Shown: positions 34,308 to 41,439 of the stretch, piece after piece
Layout of the letters: every line of letters starts with the position of its first letter
How positions within the stretch are numbered: position 1 is the first letter of the stretch
Assembly: GCF_001659685.2 (NCBI RefSeq)
Contig: NZ_LXYE02000045.1
Span: 90,839-154,838 of the forward strand
Direction: 5' to 3'
Length of the DNA stretch: 64,000 nt
Source: Labilibacter marinus
GTDB lineage: Bacteria > Bacteroidota > Bacteroidia > Bacteroidales > Marinilabiliaceae
Made by a program: the position numbers and the translations under genes
The notes under the pieces: generated by a model
Told to the model about the DNA's origin: nothing
Databases searched by the model: none
What the model saw: only the letters and a program-made list of their open reading frames with translations

Positions 34308-35441
34308 TTATTCCTTGGTTAGTTTTTGGTAATATACCAACTCCTTATCCAAACCTAATTCTGGATGCAAGAGCTGAACTAAATCTTGTAAAATTACATC
34401 CGGCTCCATCAATCCCTTTTCATAAATCATGGATTTATTAGAGTTGGAATAAATGACATTCTTTTCTTTAAAGGCTCTAAAATCGGCATACCTTTCATCT
34501 TCTTGCGAGAGTAAAGAATAACCGTATGTCTCAGGCGAATTAACAATTAAGGACCAAAACTCACTATTGGCAGCTGATTCGTATACTGTTTCAAAATCAT
34601 AACTTAAGGAGCCCGTTCCATGCCTATCCTTAAAAATATAATTCACATTGGCATCCTTTAAAAAGTTAGCATTATAACTTTCGGCAGCAGCGGTATACCA
34701 TACGCCTTGATAAGTTTTCCCTGTAAAAACAGTTGGTTTCGAATCCGCTTTTAAAGCGATTTCTTTAACATCGTGATATCTTTTTGCAATTTCTTCCACA
34801 ATGCTTTTGGCCTGCTCCTCTTTATTAAAAAATGTAGCCACATACACCAGCCATTCTACTCTTCCAAGCGGTGTATTTTCCAGATAACTGCAATTGGTTG
34901 CAATCTTGATTCCCGCACTTCTAACAGGACCATAAAAATCTTCCTTAAAAGGAGAAATCATCATCATATCAGGATGTAGCGCCATTAGTAATTCTGCATC
35001 TGGAGCAAAAGCACTTCCTATATTCCTAATTGTCCCCTCTCTGATTCCCTTTTGCACAATTGGATTCGAAACATACTGAGGCTCAGCCATACCAACAACT
35101 TGTTGCAACACCTCTAATTCATTTGCATAACTAATTTGAGTAGAAGTAACAGACACCCACCTTTCAACGGGTATTTTTATAGCATCAGGATTTTCTTGTA
35201 AGAATAAAGAATCTTCTGAAAGAATACTGACTATAGGTGCTTGTGTAGAATCCCATGGATGAACCACCTCAACTCTTTTATGATCCTTAAAATATTCAAC
35301 TTTGAACCTGTTGGCGTAGGATGGTTTGTAGGTTGCAATCGGGGTATTTTTTTGCATCCCCTTATCCGCTTCAGTTTTCCTCTGCTTACAAGCCACTAAA
35401 GCCACCAAGGCCAAAATAAATAATCCACTTTTTTTAATCAT
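34308..35441 (-). CDS. btuF: Cobalamin ABC transporter substrate-binding lipoprotein
   Basis: The start is placed at the ATG at 35441: it gives MIKKSGLFILALVALVACKQ, a lipoprotein signal, and GGGAGA lies 8 bases upstream; the earlier ATG at 35474 would add 11 residues of poor signal sequence and sits close to the riboswitch. The mature part is a type III periplasmic-binding fold (VSVTSTQISYANELEVLQQV; IGSAFAPDAELLMALHPDMM; YLENTPLGRVEWLVYVATFF). First gene of the riboswitch-controlled operon. It was called BtuF because of that control; by sequence alone a siderophore-binding protein would be equally possible. Confidence 0.88.
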   Translation of the reverse strand: MIKKSGLFILALVALVACKQRKTEADKGMQKNTPIATYKPSYANRFKVEYFKDHKRVEVVHPWDSTQAPIVSILSEDSLFLQENPDAIKIPVERWVSVTSTQISYANELEVLQQVVGMAEPQYVSNPIVQKGIREGTIRNIGSAFAPDAELLMALHPDMMMISPFKEDFYGPVRSAGIKIATNCSYLENTPLGRVEWLVYVATFFNKEEQAKSIVEEIAKRYHDVKEIALKADSKPTVFTGKTYQGVWYTAAAESYNANFLKDANVNYIFKDRHGTGSLSYDFETVYESAANSEFWSLIVNSPETYGYSLLSQEDERYADFRAFKEKNVIYSNSNKSMIYEKGLMEPDVILQDLVQLLHPELGLDKELVYYQKLTKE

Positions 35442-35479
35442 TACTTTAATCTCCCGAAAGTTAAACGAATTCAAATTAT

Positions 35480-35640
35480 TTTGCGGCAGATTTTCCGACT
35501 TTCATATTGAGCACCTTCCCATCTATTAAAAATAGATAGTGATTATTTACTCACCTTAAATAGGCTGAATACGGCTGCGGGTACAGTTCCTGACTCCTTA
35601 TTAAATAGCTACAGGATTCCCTTTTAAGTTAATATTTAAC
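35480..35640 (-). promoter_or_regulatory. Cobalamin riboswitch
   Basis: On the minus strand the conserved blocks occur in order: GGGAATCC at the 5' side, CAGGAACTGTACCCGCAGCC (core junction, about 35592-35573), GGTGAGTAAATAATCAC, GGGAAGGTGC, and the B12 box AAGTCGGAAAATCTGCC (about 35501-35485). The B12 box lies about 45 bp before the chosen btuF start, so ligand binding probably blocks translation or transcription of btuFCD. Confidence 0.92.
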
Positions 35641-35654
35641 ACCACAATTGCGTG

Positions 35655-35662
35655 CAAAAGTA
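35655..35662 (-). promoter_or_regulatory. -7 element of the btu operon promoter
   Basis: TACTTTTG on the minus strand, just upstream of the riboswitch 5' end. The nearest -33-like CAAA/TTTG is only 15 bases away, so the upstream half is weak. Confidence 0.5.
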
Positions 35663-35678
35663 CATTATTTTTTAACAC

Positions 35679-35712
35679 AAAAAAAGGTTGTTACCTTGAG
35701 GCAACAACCTTT
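35679..35712 (-). terminator. Intrinsic terminator of the small Cse60-like gene
   Basis: AAAGGTTGTT and AACAACCTTT form a 10-bp stem extended by CC/GG, and the minus strand runs into seven T. It insulates the riboswitch promoter from the gene upstream. Confidence 0.9.
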
Positions 35713-35733
35713 ATCTCTCTAATATTTTATTTA

Positions 35734-35925
35734 TTAAGCCTCGTATATCAATAAAGCAGAATAAGTATTTACACCTTGACTAGAGTGAGCCGAATATTTA
35801 ACATCAATTAAATTTTCAGATTCAATCTTTTGATCATTAATAAACTCATTAATTTGCTCATCTATTGCTTGATCAAAATCATCAACTCCTGTATATTGAA
35901 AATGTTTTGTCTTTACCTTACCCAT
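35734..35925 (-). CDS. Small Cse60-like protein, 63 aa
   Basis: The sequence resembles the Cse60 (DUF2758) family: a start with KVKTKHFQYTGVDDFDQAID, helix EQINEFINDQKI, then LIDVKYSAHSS and the end YSALLIYEA. Members have a short beta-alpha-beta-beta pattern and no known activity. It has its own strong terminator and no close operon partner. The presence of clean regulatory signals supports a real small gene. Confidence 0.75.
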   Translation of the reverse strand: MGKVKTKHFQYTGVDDFDQAIDEQINEFINDQKIESENLIDVKYSAHSSQGVNTYSALLIYEA

Positions 35926-36076
35926 AACTATTTAGATTTTAAAATTTGTAACTTCTAATAAAAGATACGCAAAGGTTTGCAATTAGATTCACTTTTTATA
36001 AACTAAAATTAACATGTTGATGTAATACACAATTTCTAGGATGAAAATAAATCATCTACTACTCTGTGCACAACAT

Positions 36077-37111
36077 CTACTGCACTTCCATCCAACTTGT
36101 AAAGCGCTGAAATTCTTGGTGATTATCCGACATCCATAAAAGAACATCCGAATTATACCTGCAAGAACTAATAAAATAACTAAAAGGTTCTGTTAGGTCA
36201 TTCTTATCTATTTTAGAGAAGAAGTTTACATAGAAATCCCACCAGAAACCTTCTTTATCTTCCGATTCATCCTTTAATATTTTAAAGAACACTTTACTAT
36301 TATTGGCAAATTTAACAAGCAAACTATTACCGGTATCAGAAAGATTATTGCCTTCTTTTGCCATTGACTCGCTTGCCTTAATCATACTCACAGCCAATTC
36401 TACTGAAGCAAAATCATTGTACTTAAAACCGGCCTCTACCAACTGTATATCACGCTGCCCCTTGGTTCTAACTCCTTGATTCCACAGAGAACCTAATAAC
36501 TCATAGGCCGTTTCGCTTCTATCACTATCTTGCTCTAACAATAAAAAGTAATACAATGGCAACATGCTCTGAACCCGCTCTCCTTTATCAAACATGATAT
36601 ACGATAACAGAAGGTGACTACTAGCATGTGCTGGATAACTTTCAATTGCTCTTACTACATACTCCTGTGCCTTATCATATTTACCATCATTAAAAAACGA
36701 TAGCGCTAAGTTGTATGATAAAAGATAATTATCTGGATATATTTTTAAAGCCTCCTTATAAATCCTTCTAGCCTTTTCTGTTCTTCCTAAATTTTCCCAA
36801 GCAGAACCATTGATTAAATAAGCATCTTCTTTGTATTCCTCATTACGCTCTATCACCTTATAGCTATACATAGCAGCTTTCTGGTCGTCGTGAAGCGCTA
36901 ATTGAGTTAAGGCTAATTGATAACAAGCTAACTCCGACTTTTTGTCCATTTTGTAAGCCTGCTCAAACCATGTTAATGCACTTTCGTATTTTCCTGATTC
37001 GTAATCTATAATACCTCTTGAGACGATGGTCTCGAAATCTGAAGATTGTGCAAATAATGCCGAGTTCAGCACTATCACAAGCAATAAAACCAATAATCTA
37101 TTTCCCTTCAT
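36077..37111 (-). CDS. Exported TPR protein
   Basis: A signal peptide (MKGNRLLVLLLVIVLNSALFAQ) is followed by about five tetratricopeptide repeats over residues 30-190 (YESGKYESALTWFEQAYKMD; GRTEKARRIYKEALKIYPDN; GKYDKAQEYVVRAIESYPAH). The C-terminal 150 residues are helical and not recognised. TPR proteins serve as protein-protein scaffolds; the partner here is unknown. It lies 100 bp downstream of the DUF4837 gene on the same strand. Confidence 0.8.
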   Translation of the reverse strand: MKGNRLLVLLLVIVLNSALFAQSSDFETIVSRGIIDYESGKYESALTWFEQAYKMDKKSELACYQLALTQLALHDDQKAAMYSYKVIERNEEYKEDAYLINGSAWENLGRTEKARRIYKEALKIYPDNYLLSYNLALSFFNDGKYDKAQEYVVRAIESYPAHASSHLLLSYIMFDKGERVQSMLPLYYFLLLEQDSDRSETAYELLGSLWNQGVRTKGQRDIQLVEAGFKYNDFASVELAVSMIKASESMAKEGNNLSDTGNSLLVKFANNSKVFFKILKDESEDKEGFWWDFYVNFFSKIDKNDLTEPFSYFISSCRYNSDVLLWMSDNHQEFQRFTSWMEVQ

Positions 37112-37212
37112 TCCTTTTCCAAATTGTAAATTATTGCAAAATAACTAATTAATAAGCTATTTACGCAGCAAATTGACAAAAGTTAGTCACAAAAGCTGTA
37201 CCAATGGTTGAA

Positions 37213-38223
37213 TTATATATTTTTAACGGAATGCAAAATCGATTCCATTTGACGTACATAATATGCTTTGTTCTGTTTCTGAGGAGCATATACAAATCCA
37301 TCAATTAGTAATAATTTGTTATTTTCTAAGTCAGGAATGCAGTAACTTACAAAAGGACCTCCCATAAAAAAGCCTTCTACCTTCCATAAGCCTCTGAGCT
37401 CAATCACATCAATGCCATTAACCATTAAACGGTTAGTTAAAACGGGAAGCTGAGTCTCTGTTTGCATAAAGGTTGTTTCTGAAGGACCTGGTATATAAGT
37501 TTCCCCTACATAATTTCTTAGCTCTATTAAATTATCACTATTTAACGCCCCAACACTATCTAAATCAAACGTATGGATTACAACGTGCAAAGCCGTTTCT
37601 AATCGATCAAACCTAAACCAACTAAAATTGGCGGTATCCTTAATTAATTTATATCCTTTGGGTAAAACAATATTAACTCCATATTTATCATTAACAAAAC
37701 GTTGAGTTGCTGCATCGGCTCCTTTCAAATTAGCTTTTTGCAAAGTTCTAATGTCGCCGTAGTATAAATACTCCAACACTTGGGTTCTATTTTCTTCAAA
37801 TACAGTTTTGAATTTAGTTTCATCTGCAGCATTAATTTCAACTACCTGTTGATGACTTGCCCATAAATTATTTTTGTATTTTACCGCTGGCTCAGCTTGA
37901 TTTTGTTTTACAATTAGAATATTTCTATACGCTTTAAAGTGGCCTTCGAAATCATTTGGAGTAATTATGGTTAATCTAAAAATTGGCTCTGGCTGCGGTA
38001 TACATGGAAATTCCTCTTTTGCAAAATCAACTAACACACTTTTTATGGGACTTTGCTGAATATCTTTATCCATCACGATAAGTAATTCTCCTGGAGCGCC
38101 AATAGATCTACTTTTAATGCTAGATTCCGTTTTGCACCCTGATAGGTAAATAAAAATGGCAACAATTATAAACAGAGCTTTATAAACAGAACTACTTGGC
38201 TGGGTATTATTAAATGCTTTCAT
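37213..38223 (-). CDS. DUF4837 family lipoprotein
   Basis: A hydrophobic signal ends in IYLSGCK, a lipobox-like site at Cys30. The mature protein matches DUF4837: GAPGELLIVMDKD, RNILIVKQN, then a repeat-like second half with VNIVLPKGYKLIKDTANFSW, LVNGIDVIELRGLW-type strands and FFMGGPFVSY. The family is restricted to Bacteroidota and has no known activity. Downstream of the tonB-like gene, with a hairpin between them. Confidence 0.85.
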   Translation of the reverse strand: MKAFNNTQPSSSVYKALFIIVAIFIYLSGCKTESSIKSRSIGAPGELLIVMDKDIQQSPIKSVLVDFAKEEFPCIPQPEPIFRLTIITPNDFEGHFKAYRNILIVKQNQAEPAVKYKNNLWASHQQVVEINAADETKFKTVFEENRTQVLEYLYYGDIRTLQKANLKGADAATQRFVNDKYGVNIVLPKGYKLIKDTANFSWFRFDRLETALHVVIHTFDLDSVGALNSDNLIELRNYVGETYIPGPSETTFMQTETQLPVLTNRLMVNGIDVIELRGLWKVEGFFMGGPFVSYCIPDLENNKLLLIDGFVYAPQKQNKAYYVRQMESILHSVKNI

Positions 38224-38252
38224 GGCTTCGATGTTTAAAGGATAAATTAAAG

Positions 38253-38281
38253 CTGCCTCGTAAAAGGGAAAAACGAGGCAG
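38253..38281 (-). terminator. Hairpin downstream of the tonB-like gene
   Basis: CTGCCTCG and CGAGGCAG form a perfect 8-bp stem with a 13-base loop. The downstream minus strand is T-rich only weakly, so it may be a partial terminator. Confidence 0.55.
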
Positions 38282-38351
38282 ATATATCTAAGAATTTTTT
38301 ATTGCTTTTAAATTGGGAATTACATCCAATTAAATATTTGTAGTATCAACT

Positions 38352-39026
38352 TTATTGTAACGTAAACTTGATAGGTACTTGGTAAGAAACCGCCACCTTG
38401 CGTGTTCCTTGTTTACCAGGTGTCCAATCAGGCATTGAGGCAACAACTCTCATGGCTTCTTTGTCAATCGACGAGTCAACACCTCTTAGAATTCCAACAT
38501 TTTCCACTTTACCCGTTTTGCTAATAACAAAATTTAAATAAACCGTTCCTTGAATGCCATTTTCTTGAGCAATTACAGGATACTTAACTGATGATGAAAG
38601 ATACCTTAATAAGGCTTTTTCACCGCCAGGAAATTCTGGTTTATTCTCTAATGAAAAAAATGGAATGGGGGCTCCATCATCCTCTTCTTCTTCTTCAACG
38701 AAATTAATTTCCATATCCTCATCCGAATCCGTTGAAAAGTCAAGATCTTCTTCAATATCAGTATCATCTTCAACAATAATCAACTGTTCCAAAACAATTT
38801 GCTTTGGCTTAACTAATTCAACTTCAGGCTCAGGTTCTCTGGTAATAGGAATCATTTCTTCTTCCTCCATCGGAATACCTGCATCAACTAATTCACCGGG
38901 ATCCTCCCTAATTGACTTCCATTCAAAGGCGACTAACGAAGCTCCTAATGCTACAACGAATCCAATTTGCAAAAACATGGAACGCTTTTGCTCTAGGTCT
39001 GCATTTTTAGATTTTTTTACTTCCAT
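38352..39026 (-). CDS. TonB-family energy transducer
   Basis: One N-terminal membrane anchor (MFLQIGFVVALGASLVAFEW, near residues 18-37), a strongly acidic periplasmic linker instead of the usual Pro/Lys-rich one, and a C-terminal TonB domain (KPEFPGGEKALLRYLSSSVK, IQGTVYLNFVISKTGKVENV, then DWTPGKQGTRKVAVSYQVPI). It would transmit proton-motive force from ExbBD to outer-membrane receptors such as the one at 7065-9443 or a BtuB outside the window. It is divergent from the sigma-54 activator gene and shares its 272-bp upstream region. Confidence 0.9.
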   Translation of the reverse strand: MEVKKSKNADLEQKRSMFLQIGFVVALGASLVAFEWKSIREDPGELVDAGIPMEEEEMIPITREPEPEVELVKPKQIVLEQLIIVEDDTDIEEDLDFSTDSDEDMEINFVEEEEEDDGAPIPFFSLENKPEFPGGEKALLRYLSSSVKYPVIAQENGIQGTVYLNFVISKTGKVENVGILRGVDSSIDKEAMRVVASMPDWTPGKQGTRKVAVSYQVPIKFTLQ

Positions 39027-39117
39027 AATCCAACTTTTTAAAGGTTACGTAACTGAAATATTCAACTACACCTTTTTATAGCCAACTCCCGTACCAAAAA
39101 AACCACAAGCAAAAACA

Positions 39118-39135
39118 CAAAACACTACACACTGA
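39118..39135 (+). repeat. 18-bp word, copy 1, upstream of the sigma-54 activator
   Basis: CAAAACACTACACACTGA occurs here and again, identical, at 41100-41117. This copy lies in the region shared by the divergent tonB-like and activator genes. Confidence 0.75.
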
Positions 39136-39195
39136 ACTATAGACGATTACAACAACACCCACTACGATTACAAATAGATGTCAGCCTATATAAAA

Positions 39196-39211
39196 TCGCC
39201 CGATTGGGCGA
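39196..39211. promoter_or_regulatory. Palindrome upstream of the sigma-54 activator, operator candidate
   Basis: TCGCCC and GGGCGA flank GATT, a perfect 6-bp inverted repeat unusually GC-rich for this AT-rich intergenic stretch, 88 bp before the activator start. An autoregulatory or enhancer site is a guess. Confidence 0.45.
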
Positions 39212-39271
39212 AATAGCCCGCCCAACAGCCACTTTTCACAAAGCCTAAATCCTATTAATCCTAATTTTAAC

Positions 39272-39279
39272 TAGTTTTG
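39272..39279 (+). promoter_or_regulatory. -7 element of the activator promoter
   Basis: TAGTTTTG fits TAnnTTTG, 19 bp before the ATG. No good -33 element was seen at standard spacing. Confidence 0.45.
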
Positions 39280-39298
39280 CATCTCACTTTCATCATTT

Positions 39299-41014
39299 AT
39301 GAAAACACTAAATATCCACGACACCATTGAAGCTATTGTTTCTTTTATGGATAACCAGCTCCAAAAGGAAATTCAAAACCCTTGTGTGACAATTCTGTTA
39401 GATGAAGAAAAGAAGAAACTATATGAGAAAGCATATGGCGATAAAAACACCACGAAAGAAATAAGTGATTATCTACTAGAAGTAAACCTTCAAAATACGG
39501 CGAAGTCAGAAGGCATCGAGATTTCCTACTTTATAAAACCTATAGAAGGTACTAAACTCAGCTTTTTATTTGCCAGCAAGCAAGATGCTCATACAACTCA
39601 ATCGTACCTTACCTTAATTTATCTTAGCATCATAGAGTACCTAAAACAAACTGGAGCAATAAAAACCATTTTAAAAAACGAGGCCTATCTCACTGCAATG
39701 ATTGATGCGGTAAAAGCAGGAATGATAGCCATTAACCTTAGCGGAGATATTATATATGCCAACAAGTTTATTTGCAAAGAGCTTAAAACCGACAAAACAT
39801 TTTTCTTTAGTCAAAATATTCGAAGCCTAATTCCAAATTGGAATTCAATTTTTAAGATGGTTAGTGCAGGTAACATGGTTAAAAACGAGGAAACCTTCAT
39901 TAATACTTCCAGCATATCTTTAAAATTAAATATTGATGTAATTGCCATTAATGACAAGCACCAAAACAAATTAGGTTTTTGCATTATTTTTCGCTCCTTA
40001 GAAAAAATTACTTCCTCTAAAACTGGTGCTAGCGGAATGACTGCTCGATATTATTTTAAAGATATTATTGGCAAGAGTAAAGCCATGAAACAGGTGATTG
40101 AATATGCTCAAACCATATCCAATAGTCCATCTACCATTTTAATTGAGGGAGAAAGTGGAACTGGGAAAGAAGTATTTGCACAAAGTATACATAATGCAAG
40201 CAATCGAAAAAATAATGGGTTCGTGGCTATAAATTGTGCCGCTATTCCAGAAAACTTAATTGAAAGTGAACTATTTGGTTACGATGATGGTGCATTTACG
40301 GGTGCTAAAAAAGGTGGGCAACAGGGAAAGTTTGAATTAGCCAACAAAGGCACTCTGTTTTTAGATGAAATTGGAGATATGAAACCCGACATGCAGGTTA
40401 AGCTTTTGCGCGCCATACAAGAAAGTAGCGTAACCAGAGTGGGAGGAGAAAAACTAATTCCTGTAGATGTAAGAATAATTGCAGCTACCAATAAAAACTT
40501 AGCCGAGGAAGTTGAGAATGGAAATTTTAGGATGGATCTTTACTATCGTATTAGTGTAATTCCTTTGCATATTCCATCACTTAAAGAGCGCAAAAGTGAC
40601 CTTCCGTCGCTCATTCGATTTTTTCTGAATGAAAAGAGTATTAAGCTGCAAAAGGATATTCCACAGATGGGTTATTCTATGCTACAACAATTATTAGATT
40701 ACGATTGGCCAGGAAATGTGCGTGAATTACAAAACTTTATAGAACAACTAGTAAACTTTAATGGGAAAATATCTTTAGACAGTTTTCAAAAGTTAAAACA
40801 AGAAGAACAACTCATCACGCATATTCCTGTAATTCAAAACGATTTTAGCTATACTCCTTCAATATCCTTAAAAGATTTAGAAAGAAAACACATTATCAAT
40901 ACCTTGTCGCAACATAATGGCAACATGACTAAAACTGCTAAATCATTAGAAATTAGCAGAAACACGCTCTACCTAAAACTTAAAAAATACAACATCAATC
41001 ATAGACTGTCCTAA
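39299..41014 (+). CDS. PAS-containing sigma-54-dependent transcriptional activator
   Basis: 571 residues in three parts. Residues 1-125 are an unrecognised alpha/beta sensor; 126-240 look like a PAS domain (LTAMIDAVKAGMIAINLSGD, IIYANKFICKEL). The AAA+ domain has Walker A GESGTGKE (283-290), the sigma-54 contact loop GAFTGA (331-336) intact, Walker B LFLDEIGD (353-360) and the WPGNVRELQNFIEQ segment. A Fis-type HTH ends the protein (MTKTAKSLEISRNTLYLKLK). There is no receiver domain, so the signal is read directly. It sits just before the hydrogenase operon and shares an 18-bp upstream word with it, so it is the likely regulator. Confidence 0.93.
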   Translation: MKTLNIHDTIEAIVSFMDNQLQKEIQNPCVTILLDEEKKKLYEKAYGDKNTTKEISDYLLEVNLQNTAKSEGIEISYFIKPIEGTKLSFLFASKQDAHTTQSYLTLIYLSIIEYLKQTGAIKTILKNEAYLTAMIDAVKAGMIAINLSGDIIYANKFICKELKTDKTFFFSQNIRSLIPNWNSIFKMVSAGNMVKNEETFINTSSISLKLNIDVIAINDKHQNKLGFCIIFRSLEKITSSKTGASGMTARYYFKDIIGKSKAMKQVIEYAQTISNSPSTILIEGESGTGKEVFAQSIHNASNRKNNGFVAINCAAIPENLIESELFGYDDGAFTGAKKGGQQGKFELANKGTLFLDEIGDMKPDMQVKLLRAIQESSVTRVGGEKLIPVDVRIIAATNKNLAEEVENGNFRMDLYYRISVIPLHIPSLKERKSDLPSLIRFFLNEKSIKLQKDIPQMGYSMLQQLLDYDWPGNVRELQNFIEQLVNFNGKISLDSFQKLKQEEQLITHIPVIQNDFSYTPSISLKDLERKHIINTLSQHNGNMTKTAKSLEISRNTLYLKLKKYNINHRLS

Positions 41015-41075
41015 TCAAGGACGATGTATTTATTTAGGACATTTGCATTTCATATAATCGACCTATTTTAGGACA
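41007..41075. promoter_or_regulatory. Repeated TGTCCTAA / TTAGGACA half-sites upstream of the hydrogenase operon
   Basis: TGTCCTAA (41007-41014) overlaps the activator stop codon. Inverted copies TTAGGACA lie at 41034-41041 and 41068-41075, 34 bp apart. The first copy also forms GTCC-N7-GGAC. They lie 108-176 bp before the first gene, a distance suited to sigma-54 enhancer sites. Confidence 0.5.
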
Positions 41076-41099
41076 GTTAGGTTCACATCAATATTAATA

Positions 41100-41117
41100 C
41101 AAAACACTACACACTGA
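41100..41117 (+). repeat. 18-bp word, copy 2, upstream of the hydrogenase operon
   Basis: Identical to 39118-39135, located 66 bp before the first gene of the operon. A partial echo, CTGCACACTACC, follows directly. Confidence 0.75.
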
Positions 41118-41182
41118 TCTACTGCACACTACCCCAATTGGCATGTAATTAGATATACAACCTATATATAAACACGGTTGTT

Positions 41183-41437
41183 ATGGATAAAACTCAAGAA
41201 AAAGCAAAAATCAGAATTTGTTTAGGTAGCTCATGCTACACTAGAGGTAATGCCGAAAATCTTAAAATTATTCAAGCTTTTGTAGAAGATAAACAAATTA
41301 ATGCTTCTATCGATTTTAGAGGACACCTATGCAATGAGAACTGCAATAAAGGTCCTGTTATTAACATCAATGGGGTTTCTTACGAAGAAGTTCAAGCTTT
41401 TCAAATAGAAAAAATTCTTGAAGAAACACTTATTTAG
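41183..41437 (+). CDS. Thioredoxin-fold [2Fe-2S] ferredoxin
   Basis: An 84-residue protein with the NuoE/HndA-type ligand pattern: Cys13 and Cys18 (CLGSSC) and Cys50 and Cys54 (HLCNENC), the C-x4-C and C-x3-C spacing of thioredoxin-like [2Fe-2S] clusters. It ends with the strand PVININGVSYEEV. It probably passes electrons to or from the hydrogenase-like protein encoded two bases downstream. First gene of the operon; about 168 bp separate it from the activator gene. Confidence 0.9.
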   Translation: MDKTQEKAKIRICLGSSCYTRGNAENLKIIQAFVEDKQINASIDFRGHLCNENCNKGPVININGVSYEEVQAFQIEKILEETLI

Positions 41438-41439
41438 GC

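Noticed and set aside
32219..35474. Siderophore (iron) uptake operon
   Set aside because: The proteins alone would allow it, but the upstream element is a cobalamin riboswitch, which favours corrinoid transport.
38665..39081. Plus-strand Ser-rich ORF
   Set aside because: It is the antisense of the acidic linker of the TonB-family gene, whose domain structure is clear.
41138..41155. Sigma-54 promoter (-24/-12) before the hydrogenase operon
   Set aside because: TTGGCATG gives a good -24 half, but ten bases after GG the sequence is GA, not GC, so the -12 half is missing.
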